DNA from: Maribacter thermophilus
GTDB taxonomy: Bacteria; Bacteroidota; Bacteroidia; Flavobacteriales; Flavobacteriaceae
Assembly: GCF_001020565.1 (NCBI RefSeq)
Contig: NZ_LDAS01000001.1
Location: forward strand, 2,318,520-2,382,519
Length of the DNA stretch: 64,000 nucleotides
Direction of reading: 5' to 3'
The position numbers and the translations under genes were made by a program. How positions within the stretch are numbered: position 1 is the stretch's first letter; every line of letters begins with the position of its first letter. This document shows, one piece after another, positions 39,398-48,145 of this stretch. Below the pieces are notes generated by a model. That model saw only the letters and a program-made list of their open reading frames with translations, made no database searches and was not told the DNA's origin.

Positions 39398-39488
39398 AAA
39401 ACATGTACTAAAACTTTTTTAAAGACAGATTTGTCTATTTAAAAAATTAGTAATAAGGTTCTTTTATTTTTTAAATTTCATCGAAAAT

Positions 39489-39522
39489 TTTGTTAAAAAA
39501 ATTATTTGACCAATTATATTTA
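39489..39522 (+). promoter_or_regulatory. Possible promoter of the leucine-rich-repeat gene
   Basis: TTTG (39489-39492), 22 bases, TATATTTA (39515-39522). The -7 box has one mismatch to TAnnTTTG, and the spacer is one or two bases long. It lies 32 bases before the ATG. Confidence 0.4.
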
Positions 39523-39554
39523 TCCCACATAATTTAATCAACAACATACTATTT

Positions 39555-42329
39555 ATGAAGAAAATTTACTTAGTTCCCCTAATTTTCTTACTGTTTTCTT
39601 TATTCGGTTACGCACAGACCAATCTTTTAAAGAATCCTAGTTTTGAAAGCTCATTTACGGTTGCTTCAGAAAATTTTGATGATTGGTATATTCATTACCA
39701 AACAACCAGAGCCAAGGTTACAGACGCCACTGATGGCGACTATGCGGTAAAACTACAGACCAACAGAAGTGGTAGTAGTGGGTACTTTGCTCAATTGAGC
39801 GCTGCAACACCATCGAACGACCTTACTTTTGAAAAGGACAAAACCTACTCCATTTCATTTGATTACAAGATTGTAACAGGATCGATCACAGAAATTAAGG
39901 CAACCCTTCTAAGAGATGACTTTTACCTTGAAGACGAAGAGTTTGCATCGAACTTAAATTCGGGTGAATGGCTGACTTTAAGCTATGAATTTACATCCTC
40001 TTATGACGCTACCCACAATTTTGACATTACCATAACAGGCGCTTCTGCAAGTGCGGAGATTATTTTGGACAATGCCGTTATTACCGAAAAAACTACCAGT
40101 ACCAATACGGACAGAGACGCCTTGGTGGCATTTTACAATGCTACGAACGGCGACAATTGGACTACCCCTTGGGACCTAAGCGCCGATATAAGCACTTGGT
40201 ACGGTGTAACGCTAAACTCAGAAAATAGGGTCCGCTATTTGGTATTACCAGACAATAACCTTACTGGAACAATACCATCGGAAATAGGCGACCTTACTTA
40301 TTTAGAAGACTTTAACCTTCCTGCAAACGCTATTGAGGGGGAGATTCCAGAAGCGCTTTTTGAATTGACTAACCTAGAGGTCATCAATCTAAAACAGAAC
40401 GATTTATCAGGAGAAATTTCCAACAACATAGATCAGTTAACCTCGATAAGAGAAATATTCCTTGACGGCAATCAGTTTACAGGATCCATTCCGTCTTCGA
40501 TAAGCAATTTGAACACCCTGGAAACCGTTAATCTTAGAGACAATCAGCTTAGTGGCAGTATTCCAAAAGAACTGGGCGATCTAGCATCTATCCAATCAAT
40601 AAACTTGTCAAATAATAGCATTTCAGGCGAAATTCCCCAAGAGCTGGGAAACCTTTTTACGTTGAACGAACTAAACGTATCATCCAATGATATTACTGGC
40701 TCATTACCCAGTTCTTTCAGCGGACTCACCAATCTAAAAACCTTAAGTTTGGGTTACAACAATTTTTCGGGAGAACTGCCAGATGTATTATGGGATATCA
40801 CCTCTTTGGAAAATTTAACCCTATCCCACAATGAATTTTCGGGACAGATTTCATCGCAAATAGGAAATCTAACGAATCTTAAAACCCTTTATCTAGATTC
40901 TAACGATTTCAGTGGCTCGTTTCCTTCCGAAATATGGAATCTTACTAATTTAACTACCCTGAAAGTAGAAAAACTAACATTACTCGATCCTTGGCCTATA
41001 CCAACAGAAATTCAAAACCTGACCAAATTAAAGGTTTTCGAGGCAAGAAACGGGAATATTACGGGGGCGCTTCCGGATGTTTTTGACGCTCTTACAGAAC
41101 TTACCATATTCCAGGTCCATGACAATAAAATTAGCGGACAGATACCCGCATCTTTCGAAAGCCTAACAAACCTGCTTGTTCTAGGTCTAAGCTACAACTA
41201 TCTATCAGGAGACATACCCGTAATCAACGTCACCGGGGCGGACGTAAATATCTATGGTAACAATTTCAACTTTAAGAACATTGAAAATGTAATTGCCACT
41301 TACGACACAAACAGTGTAGATTTAGATTATGACCCACAAAGAAATATAGACCTAGGAGAATCTTTTATTGTAGACAAAGGGTCAAATTTTCAACTTCAGG
41401 TTACCAATACCGAAAGTGAAAATAACATATACCAATGGAAAAAAGACGGAGTCATTTTAAGCGGACAAGATTCAAACACATTAAATCTAAGTGATATTTC
41501 AGAAGATGATTCTGGATCGTACATATGCACAATCACCAACCCTAATGTGCCTGGGCTTACCCTTGAAACCAACCCCGTCAGCATTCTAGTTTCACAGAAC
41601 GACGATATTCAGATTTTGACTACCAGTACCTCATGTGAAGACACCGACAACGGGGAAATAACCATCTCTTTTGATAAAGCGTATGATTACCAAGTTGTAG
41701 TCGAAGGAGATTCTTTTAACGAGACCTTCTCCGACATTGACACCACCGAAGGCCTTAAAATATCAGGCTTGGCCCAAGGCACCTATAACGTATGTGTCTA
41801 CATGCCCAATACTCCTAATTTTGAACGTTGCTCTTCGGTAAATATAAATAGCCCAGAAGCTTTTACCTCTGGCAAGGCAGTCGTAAACGAAAAGAACAAG
41901 ACGGCAAAGCTTGTTGTATCTGGAAGCAAAAATTATACCGTTAGTATAAACAACAAAGAACTTAATTATTCTTTTAACGATACGGGCATTCATGAATTAA
42001 CCTTTGAACTAGAAAAAGGAGTAAATACCATTCTTGCCAAAACCGATAAAAGTTGTCAAGGCGAATATGAAGAAACGTACGTTCTAAACCATGCAATGGT
42101 ATCGCCAAATCCGGTAACGGCGGACGAGGCCAATATTATCGGACTGAAGAATTCTGACAAAGCAACTATTTCTATAACCAATACAGGCGGCAATCTATTG
42201 AAGTCCCTTACACTTCCAATAGAAAACGGAAGTCTTAAAGTACCCGTTACCTATTTGCCCACAGGCCTTTATTACATCAACATCAAATCTAAAGAACAGG
42301 ACGTTCAAACAAAACTCATCAAAAAATGA
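39555..42329 (+). CDS. Secreted leucine-rich-repeat protein with carbohydrate-binding-like, Ig-like and type IX sorting domains
   Basis: A 924-residue exported protein. In order: signal peptide (about 1-20); a carbohydrate-binding-module-like beta domain (about 22-180; LLKNPSFESSF, FDDWYIH); an LRR cap with the NWTTPWDLS/WYGVTL pattern; and about 12 plant-type leucine-rich repeats of 24 residues (about 225-565; repeats like LTGTIPSEIGDLTYLEDFNL). An Ig-like domain follows (about 595-685; YQWKKDGVILSGQ, DSGSYICTITN), then a beta domain with spaced cysteines and a type A sorting domain ending in KEQDVQTKLIKK. The C-terminal domain marks it for export through the type IX system and attachment to the cell surface. 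Likely an adhesin or recognition protein; the ligand is unknown. Confidence 0.9.
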   Translation: MKKIYLVPLIFLLFSLFGYAQTNLLKNPSFESSFTVASENFDDWYIHYQTTRAKVTDATDGDYAVKLQTNRSGSSGYFAQLSAATPSNDLTFEKDKTYSISFDYKIVTGSITEIKATLLRDDFYLEDEEFASNLNSGEWLTLSYEFTSSYDATHNFDITITGASASAEIILDNAVITEKTTSTNTDRDALVAFYNATNGDNWTTPWDLSADISTWYGVTLNSENRVRYLVLPDNNLTGTIPSEIGDLTYLEDFNLPANAIEGEIPEALFELTNLEVINLKQNDLSGEISNNIDQLTSIREIFLDGNQFTGSIPSSISNLNTLETVNLRDNQLSGSIPKELGDLASIQSINLSNNSISGEIPQELGNLFTLNELNVSSNDITGSLPSSFSGLTNLKTLSLGYNNFSGELPDVLWDITSLENLTLSHNEFSGQISSQIGNLTNLKTLYLDSNDFSGSFPSEIWNLTNLTTLKVEKLTLLDPWPIPTEIQNLTKLKVFEARNGNITGALPDVFDALTELTIFQVHDNKISGQIPASFESLTNLLVLGLSYNYLSGDIPVINVTGADVNIYGNNFNFKNIENVIATYDTNSVDLDYDPQRNIDLGESFIVDKGSNFQLQVTNTESENNIYQWKKDGVILSGQDSNTLNLSDISEDDSGSYICTITNPNVPGLTLETNPVSILVSQNDDIQILTTSTSCEDTDNGEITISFDKAYDYQVVVEGDSFNETFSDIDTTEGLKISGLAQGTYNVCVYMPNTPNFERCSSVNINSPEAFTSGKAVVNEKNKTAKLVVSGSKNYTVSINNKELNYSFNDTGIHELTFELEKGVNTILAKTDKSCQGEYEETYVLNHAMVSPNPVTADEANIIGLKNSDKATISITNTGGNLLKSLTLPIENGSLKVPVTYLPTGLYYINIKSKEQDVQTKLIKK

Positions 42330-43000
42330 AAACAGCGATAAAACTATTTATAGGCCTCATCTTGTTAAGTTCATGTGGCGGTAGCGATAGCGATTCTCCA
42401 GAACCCAACAATGGAACAAACGAGTTAGGCGACTTTAACCTTATTTTTCCCGATAACAACTTAGTTTGTACGGAAGGCACCGACGTAGGCACCAGTGAAA
42501 CCGCTATCGAGTTTTTATGGTCAACAGCGGAAAATGCCACCTCTTACGAGATTCAGATTACAAATCAGGATTCAGGAAATGTTATAAACACTTCTAGTAC
42601 AACTACCGAAAAAACGGTAACCCTGCCAAAGAACACACAGTTTTCATGGACAGTGACAGCTATTTTTGGAGACCAGAGCAAAAAGAGCGAGCAATGGAAT
42701 TTTTACTCAGAAGGTATTGCAGTTGAGAACTATGCTCCTTTTCCGGCCAATATTACTGTTGAAGATAACAACGATAACACCGTTAAAATTTCATGGACGG
42801 CCGAAGACCTCGACAACGATCTAAAAAACTACGATGTATATGTCGGGGAAAGTAACAACATGGAGCTTTTGTTAGAAAGCACGGAAGACACTTCCATTAA
42901 CAGCTACGCTATTACCAGCGGAACCGAATACACCGTAAAGGTAATTTCTCGTGACAACAATAACAACACCTCTTCAAGTCTTAAGACATTTGAATATTAG
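42326..43000 (+). CDS. Lipoprotein with two fibronectin III-like domains
   Basis: A 224-residue lipoprotein. The signal peptide ends in LLSSC (cysteine at about residue 16) and is followed by GGSDSDSPEP; acidic residues right after the cysteine act as a surface-export signal in related bacteria. Two Fn3-like beta domains follow: about 40-125 (EFLWSTAENATSYEIQITNQ) and about 135-224 (VKISWTAEDLDNDLKNYDVY). The ATG overlaps the stop of the leucine-rich-repeat gene by 4 bases (ATGA). The two proteins are therefore made together, and the lipoprotein may partner the repeat protein on the cell surface. Confidence 0.85.
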   Translation: MKTAIKLFIGLILLSSCGGSDSDSPEPNNGTNELGDFNLIFPDNNLVCTEGTDVGTSETAIEFLWSTAENATSYEIQITNQDSGNVINTSSTTTEKTVTLPKNTQFSWTVTAIFGDQSKKSEQWNFYSEGIAVENYAPFPANITVEDNNDNTVKISWTAEDLDNDLKNYDVYVGESNNMELLLESTEDTSINSYAITSGTEYTVKVISRDNNNNTSSSLKTFEY

Positions 43001-43024
43001 ACACACTTCAAATATTTTATAACC

Positions 43025-43060
43025 AAAAAAAGGCACCTTTTCTAAGGTGTCTTTTTGTTT
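43025..43060 (+). terminator. Intrinsic terminator after the LRR-lipoprotein pair
   Basis: Arms AGGCACCTT (43031-43039) and AAGGTGTCT, with one G-T pair, around the loop TTCT, preceded by A and followed by TTTTTGTTTTT. Confidence 0.85.
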
Positions 43061-43181
43061 TTGCCGGAAACCAAATTTTTTCTCAATTTTTTCAGAAAAA
43101 TGTTAAATCGTTCACAAAGCCAGACTAAAACCAAAAAACTCAACGTTGTATTAACAAGCCTTTACGGTTAAGCGAGATACA

Positions 43182-43517
43182 ATGAAAAAGATAATGGTCT
43201 TAGTGGTTTTTATGATTGGTATTATAACGCTTGCCAATTCACAATCTAACGGGGACCCTTCCAATTCTACCCATACAGAAAACGTAAAACTCTTTCCGAA
43301 TCCTGCTACTACGGTCATTAATGTTCTAGGGCTTAAAAATGCCACCAATGCCAACATTTTAATTTCAGATGTTTATGGCAATCCTGTTTCAAACTATCAT
43401 TGGGAAATAAAAAACAATGCCCTAAATATACCTGTAGCACATATAGAAGAGGGCGTTTATATGCTTACCATCCATTCTGAGGAACAATCTGTCCGTAAGA
43501 AGTTCATAAAAAAATAA
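43182..43517 (+). CDS. Miniature exported protein consisting of a type IX sorting domain
   Basis: Only 111 residues: a signal peptide (KIMVLVVFMIGIITLANSQ), a linker of about 15 residues, and a complete type A sorting domain. That domain begins at VKLFPNPATTVINVLGLKNA, continues with YGNPVSNYHWEIKNN and EEGVYMLTIHSEEQ, and ends RKKFIKK. There is no passenger domain. The sorting domain resembles the one on the leucine-rich-repeat protein just upstream. It could be a truncated relic, a decoy or regulator of the type IX attachment step, or a small surface protein. The frame is intact and keeps the conserved pattern, which argues for a working gene. Confidence 0.8.
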   Translation: MKKIMVLVVFMIGIITLANSQSNGDPSNSTHTENVKLFPNPATTVINVLGLKNATNANILISDVYGNPVSNYHWEIKNNALNIPVAHIEEGVYMLTIHSEEQSVRKKFIKK

Positions 43518-43563
43518 ATAAAGGACTTCCCTTTAAAAGTGCACCGAAAAAGGCTCAGACCAC

Positions 43564-44064
43564 TTACCTTCTCTTAAATATTAGTTCTCCGCTATCGTCA
43601 AAATTAGGTATATCAAGATCAGTGGCATCAACGAACATAACATCACCTTCTACAACAACGCTCACCTCTACAGTTTCCCCATCCTCATTTACAAGAGTCA
43701 AAATTCTACCGTCATAAGTGTAAGTGCTAGACTCTGTGTCCGATTCAGTTGGGCAAGGTACATCCAGACCAGTATTGGTAGCGCTTATTTCTAAATAATT
43801 AGAAGAATTGGCAGCTGTAAGACTCATATCCCCATTGAATGTAAGCGTAATGATATAACAATCTTTATTGGTCAAAAATTCAAGAATCTGCTGACCAAAC
43901 TTTGCATCATCACTAGCGGTATCTTCATCTATTCTTAGTTCTATAGCATCCCAAGTTCCTTCAATTTGAGTAGAAGAATCTATCTCGGGAGTTTCATCTT
44001 TATCCGAACTACAGGAAAACAAAAAAAGCGCTGTCGTTAGAAACAAAAATATATTGAATTTCAT
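43564..44064 (-). CDS. Lipocalin-like lipoprotein
   Basis: A 166-residue lipoprotein: signal peptide ending LFLFSC (cysteine about residue 18), then SSDKDETPEID, an acidic surface-export type sequence. The body begins IEGTWDAIELRID, the usual opening of lipocalin-like beta barrels in Bacteroidota (GxW), and is made of short strands (CYIITLTFNGDMSLTA, STYTYDGRILTLVNEDGE). Two cysteines (about 93 and 130) could form a disulfide. The ligand is unknown. Confidence 0.78.
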   Translation of the reverse strand: MKFNIFLFLTTALFLFSCSSDKDETPEIDSSTQIEGTWDAIELRIDEDTASDDAKFGQQILEFLTNKDCYIITLTFNGDMSLTAANSSNYLEISATNTGLDVPCPTESDTESSTYTYDGRILTLVNEDGETVEVSVVVEGDVMFVDATDLDIPNFDDSGELIFKRR

Positions 44065-44182
44065 AATCGTTAGTTTTGGTTATGAAAAAACAGAACGAAA
44101 AAAGAGCCGTTATATTTTCTGTAACCGCGATATGAAATTAGTACTACACCACAAAAATGCTTCCATTACCGCTGTAATGTAT

Positions 44183-46813
44183 TTAAAGTATAAAACGATA
44201 GGTAGCTTTTAAAAGAAAGGTATTATCCTTTTTTTGCCCAAGAATCTGATTGTCCAGATTTCTTCCTAAAGTCTCTCTTGTATCTCCTAAACCGACCACA
44301 CCTTGTGACCAGACCAAGAAAATTTCAGACCCGGGAATATATTCCCATCTTAAAACCAAATTAGACCTAAATTGAACGAACGAAAAATCTGGATCCTCTA
44401 TTTGATAATCTGTAACACCATCCAAATTTTCATCTATTAAATAAGCACTTTCCCCATTTGGTCTTGAAATTTGACCCTCGGAATAAAGCGTAACCCGTTC
44501 ATTAAGTTTTTTGGCAATGGGATCCACCACATAATTAAAACCGGTGTAGATACCCCTTGATATAAATGGCTCTCCATAATATTGAATGGAAAGATTGGAG
44601 TTTAGGCTATAATTGAATCGTATAGAGGTATTGAAGGTCCGCTGATCAATATTGGCCGTAATGTACCTTGGGGCATTATTGAAACTGCGCTCCGTCACGT
44701 ATTGGGTCTTATTTGGATTTTCTTCGTACTCCGAAGAAACGGAAAGGCTAAAAGCATCAAAAGGTTGATAATTAAAACGCAATACATAACGGACCAACGA
44801 AAAGTTATTTTCCCCCGCTTGACTGTTAACATAACCTAGGGTAAAATTGAACTTTTTTCTTGCATCGGAACCAAAAAACAAATACCAAAAATTTTCTTCG
44901 GACCACCGCCATCTAGGACCTCCCCTTAGCACCGTATTAGAATATATTCTGGGTTTATGGGCGGCACCGGCCTCTGTCCACCAATTGTTCTTGTAATTGA
45001 TAAAACCTTGAAATTCGTATTGTATCCTATTATAGTTTCCTTCAAAATCATAAGTCGTATACTGTTCCAGTTCCAATTGTGCCGTTCTATAGAAATTGGT
45101 AGGCCTTAAAAACAATCGTCTAAGACTGGCATATTGTTTAATTTCATCGGCCTGTCTCAAAAAACCAACATCGTTTAGTTCTAATTCGGGAGAACGCCAA
45201 ATAACACCCCCGTTGTAGCGCCAGCTTCCCCCTCCGGCCTTCCCTAGCTCCATTTTGCCTCCGGTACCGGACAGTGATGTTCTATCCGGATCAACTTGCA
45301 CATGCCCAGCATCTACTCTTTGAAATAAATGTGTTATGCTTCTTTGTGTTCTTTCGATGGCTTCCTCGCTGCCCACAATATGGCTACCTACAAAATTGCC
45401 CTCCAGATAATAATTTCTTTCTTTCCAACTATGTCTAAAATCGAATCCCCCGGAATAGGCCTCCTTCCTCAAGAAGTTCAGATTTTCAGGCAAATTCCTG
45501 TTAGTCGCGGTAAAAATGCCCCCAATGAACGAATTGCGGTCATTAAAGTCTTTCTGCACCCTGCCCACCAAATAGTTGGTCAATGGCTCTACCAATTCCT
45601 TTCTTCTACCACCTTGGGTATCTTGTATCTCGGCATACATATTACCCGTTACACTCTCTAGCAGACCTAACGACCAACCATTCTTTGTTTTCCCCGAAAA
45701 CTTTGCCGCTCCTAAAATGGTGGAGTTCTTGGGTTGATCCACAAAACCAACATCATCACCGACTACAAAACCTTGTGGATCTCTACCAATACGTCTACTA
45801 TAAAAAAGATTATCGTTACCATCGGCAAACTCATAATCGAAAATATTTTTGTTTTCAATAAAAAAAGGACGCCTTTCTTCAAAAAAGATTTGAAATCCGT
45901 CTAACGCAATAGCTCCCGGGTCGGCATCTACTTGTCCAAAATCAGGGTTCACCGTAAGATCCAAGGTGAGGTCATTGGTAATACCGATCTTGGCATCCAA
46001 ACCTCCGTTTAATCGAAAATCATTACCGTCCCTAAAAGGATTGTTTACTTCGGCCGGATAGGTATCAAACTGATTTACCACAAAAGGCTGAATCTCCAAT
46101 TGTTTTTGTGGCTGTATATTGATCAAGCCCTTCAAAATTCCAAATTCACTTACCCAACCAGGGGCGTCCCTTTGCATAGGCTGCCATAACGAACGCTCTT
46201 CACCCCTAAAATATCTTCTGTTCAATTGAAGCCCCCATACCTGTTCTTGCTTTTTACCGAATTTCAATTGACTAAAGGGAATTTTCATTTCTGCGGTCCA
46301 GCCCTCATCATCTATATTAGCGGCAGTATACCAAATAGGGTTCCAACTATCGTCCCAATTATCTCCGTTTTGAGAAATAAACTCATCTCCCTTTACCCCG
46401 GCGGCGGAAACATTAAAAGAAAACCCTGTTCTTTTATCATTATAACTATCTATATTAATCTCTATCCAATCCCCTGCAAAATTATCTCTACGGGCCAATC
46501 TTTTCTCTATATTGGAAGGAACACTATCGTAACAGCGGACCCCTACATATAAAAATCTATCATCATAGGTTATTTTAAATTTGGTGCGCTGACTTGGCGG
46601 TTCGCCATTGTTAGGATCAAAAACCGTAAAACCACCATCCCATTCCACAATATTCCACCCATCATCACTTAGATTCCCATCTATAACAATATGTATATCA
46701 TGGGGCAATACCGCAGTTGTATACGTTCTTTTGACTATGTTTGCAGAATCATTTTGTCCAATAATACTGAAGGATGCCATTAAAATAAACACCATACAAA
46801 GACGGTCTATCAT
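44183..46813 (-). CDS. DUF5916 outer-membrane protein with N-terminal family 9 carbohydrate-binding-like domain
   Basis: An 876-residue exported protein: signal peptide (CMVFILMASFSIIGQN), then a family 9-like sugar-binding domain (about 35-235). That domain shows IDGNLSDDGWNIVEWDGGF, FKITYDDRFLYVGVRCYDS and AEMKIPFSQLKFG. The rest is a DUF5916 beta-barrel predicted to span the outer membrane (about 250-876; many aromatic-alternating strands, final residue Leu after RFI). Related proteins are widespread in Bacteroidota with no proven function; a role in handling carbohydrate or peptide at the outer membrane is a guess. The start could also be the second ATG seven codons in. Confidence 0.85.
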   Translation of the reverse strand: MIDRLCMVFILMASFSIIGQNDSANIVKRTYTTAVLPHDIHIVIDGNLSDDGWNIVEWDGGFTVFDPNNGEPPSQRTKFKITYDDRFLYVGVRCYDSVPSNIEKRLARRDNFAGDWIEINIDSYNDKRTGFSFNVSAAGVKGDEFISQNGDNWDDSWNPIWYTAANIDDEGWTAEMKIPFSQLKFGKKQEQVWGLQLNRRYFRGEERSLWQPMQRDAPGWVSEFGILKGLINIQPQKQLEIQPFVVNQFDTYPAEVNNPFRDGNDFRLNGGLDAKIGITNDLTLDLTVNPDFGQVDADPGAIALDGFQIFFEERRPFFIENKNIFDYEFADGNDNLFYSRRIGRDPQGFVVGDDVGFVDQPKNSTILGAAKFSGKTKNGWSLGLLESVTGNMYAEIQDTQGGRRKELVEPLTNYLVGRVQKDFNDRNSFIGGIFTATNRNLPENLNFLRKEAYSGGFDFRHSWKERNYYLEGNFVGSHIVGSEEAIERTQRSITHLFQRVDAGHVQVDPDRTSLSGTGGKMELGKAGGGSWRYNGGVIWRSPELELNDVGFLRQADEIKQYASLRRLFLRPTNFYRTAQLELEQYTTYDFEGNYNRIQYEFQGFINYKNNWWTEAGAAHKPRIYSNTVLRGGPRWRWSEENFWYLFFGSDARKKFNFTLGYVNSQAGENNFSLVRYVLRFNYQPFDAFSLSVSSEYEENPNKTQYVTERSFNNAPRYITANIDQRTFNTSIRFNYSLNSNLSIQYYGEPFISRGIYTGFNYVVDPIAKKLNERVTLYSEGQISRPNGESAYLIDENLDGVTDYQIEDPDFSFVQFRSNLVLRWEYIPGSEIFLVWSQGVVGLGDTRETLGRNLDNQILGQKKDNTFLLKATYRFIL

Positions 46814-46979
46814 GATTGATCGTAGTTTTGATTTAATTCAATGACTAGAAAAACGGAGGGTTGTTACAACAATAATGTATTTTATTCGGTTTTTAGCGGT
46901 CATAAGTAAAAAAATAGGCAGAAAGAATTTATAGAATTGACCGGCTTTAAAAAAAACTGGAAATAATAAGAAACAACTA

Positions 46980-47010
46980 TTTGCAATTCAAGTTTATAGT
47001 TGTACATTTG
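46980..47010 (+). promoter_or_regulatory. Promoter of rplM-rpsI
   Basis: TTTG (46980-46983), 19 bases, then TACATTTG (47003-47010): an exact consensus match. The start would be near 47017, giving a leader of about 43 bases. Confidence 0.75.
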
Positions 47011-47059
47011 CAGCCCATTTCACGGAATTGAAAAGAATAATAGTTAAAATATAGTAGCA

Positions 47060-47515
47060 GTGGATACATTAAGTTATAAAACCATATCTGCCAATAAATC
47101 GACCGTAAGCAAAGAGTGGTTGTTGGTTGATGCCGAAGGAGAAACGCTAGGTCGTTTATCCTCTAAAGTGGCTAATTTGTTGAGAGGAAAACACAAACCA
47201 AGTTTTACCCCACATGTTGATTGCGGTGACAACGTAATTGTCATCAATGCTGAGAAAGTTACTTTGAGCGGTAACAAATGGTCAGACAAAACGTATCAAA
47301 GGTACACGGGCTACCCAGGCGGCCAGCGTTATACTTCAGCAAAAGAGTTGTTGGAAAAAAATCCTGCATCTATTGTCGAGAGAGCCGTAAAAGGAATGTT
47401 GCCAAAAAACAGATTGGGAGCAGATCTTTTTAGAAACTTAAAAGTTTATGTTGGTCCTGAGCACGGACAAGAAGCTCAAAAACCTACTGCAGTAAATATA
47501 AAAGACCTTAAGTAA
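47060..47515 (+). CDS. rplM: 50S ribosomal protein L13
   Basis: Large-subunit protein, 151 residues, normal length. Signature stretches: WLLVDAEGETLGRLSSKVAN, LRGKHKPSFTPHVDCGDNV and GMLPKNRLGADLFRNLKVYV. The start is a GTG at 47060; no ATG is in a suitable place, and the N-terminal extension (DTLSYKTISANKSTVSKEW) is typical for Flavobacteriia. The stop overlaps the rpsI ATG by one base (TAATG), so the two proteins are coupled. Confidence 0.97.
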   Translation: MDTLSYKTISANKSTVSKEWLLVDAEGETLGRLSSKVANLLRGKHKPSFTPHVDCGDNVIVINAEKVTLSGNKWSDKTYQRYTGYPGGQRYTSAKELLEKNPASIVERAVKGMLPKNRLGADLFRNLKVYVGPEHGQEAQKPTAVNIKDLK

Positions 47516-47901
47516 TGGAAATAATTCACAAAATAGGTAGAAGAAAAACGGCTGTTGCCAGAGTTTATCTTTCTCAAGGAAATGGAACGATCACTATAAA
47601 CAATAAAGATTTAAACGATTATTTTCCAACAGCGACTTTACAATATAAAGTAAAGCAACCATTTACACTTACCGATACAGCGGACAATTACGACGTTAAG
47701 GTAAACGTATATGGTGGAGGTATCACTGGGCAAGCTGAAGCTATCAGGTTGGCCATTTCTCGTGCAATGTGCGAAGTTGATGCTGAAAACAGAACAATTC
47801 TTAAGCCCGAAGGTTTATTGACCAGGGATCCAAGAATGGTAGAACGTAAGAAATTCGGTCAGAAGAAAGCCCGTAAGAAATTCCAGTTCTCCAAACGTTA
47901 A
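47515..47901 (+). CDS. rpsI: 30S ribosomal protein S9
   Basis: Small-subunit protein, 128 residues. Clear family text: IGRRKTAVARVYLSQGNG, VYGGGITGQAEAIRLAISRA and the basic C-terminus KKARKKFQFSKR, whose last residues reach the P-site tRNA. Paired with rplM as in most bacteria, and followed by a strong terminator. Confidence 0.98.
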   Translation: MEIIHKIGRRKTAVARVYLSQGNGTITINNKDLNDYFPTATLQYKVKQPFTLTDTADNYDVKVNVYGGGITGQAEAIRLAISRAMCEVDAENRTILKPEGLLTRDPRMVERKKFGQKKARKKFQFSKR

Positions 47902-47914
47902 TCAAGAGTTTTTA

Positions 47915-47955
47915 AAGCATCCGTCCATTGGCGGATGCTTCTTTATATTTTTTTT
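47915..47955 (+). terminator. Intrinsic terminator after rpsI
   Basis: Arms AAGCATCCG (47915-47923) and CGGATGCTT (47932-47940), loop TCCATTGG, followed by a T-rich stretch. Confidence 0.9.
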
Positions 47956-47957
47956 CG

Positions 47958-47976
47958 TACCGAAACGAGTTCGGTA
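47958..47976. repeat. Short perfect inverted repeat between rpsI and rpsB
   Basis: TACCGAA, ACGAG, TACCGAA inverted (TTCGGTA). It lies 170 bases before rpsB. A second hairpin (AGTCCT/AGGAC) follows near 47996. These could be part of a long rpsB leader used for S2 autoregulation, or operator sites. No good -7 box is seen in 47977-48145; the nearest is TAGTTTAG at 48056. Confidence 0.4.
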
Positions 47977-48145
47977 TTTAACAAGTTCATTGAAAGTCCT
48001 TTTTTCAGGACACTTAAAAACCCTTTACATCGTACACTTACGAATAAAGGTAAATTAGTTTAGCATCTAAATAGCAAAGGCTTTTCGTTATTTCGGAATA
48101 CCACTTTGTTATTGCTAATTCAAAAGAACGTAAACTAAATTTAAA

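Noticed and set aside
40200..41220. Repeated DNA pattern in the LRR gene
   Set aside because: The periodicity is the 72-base coding repeat of leucine-rich repeats, not a separate DNA repeat or CRISPR array.
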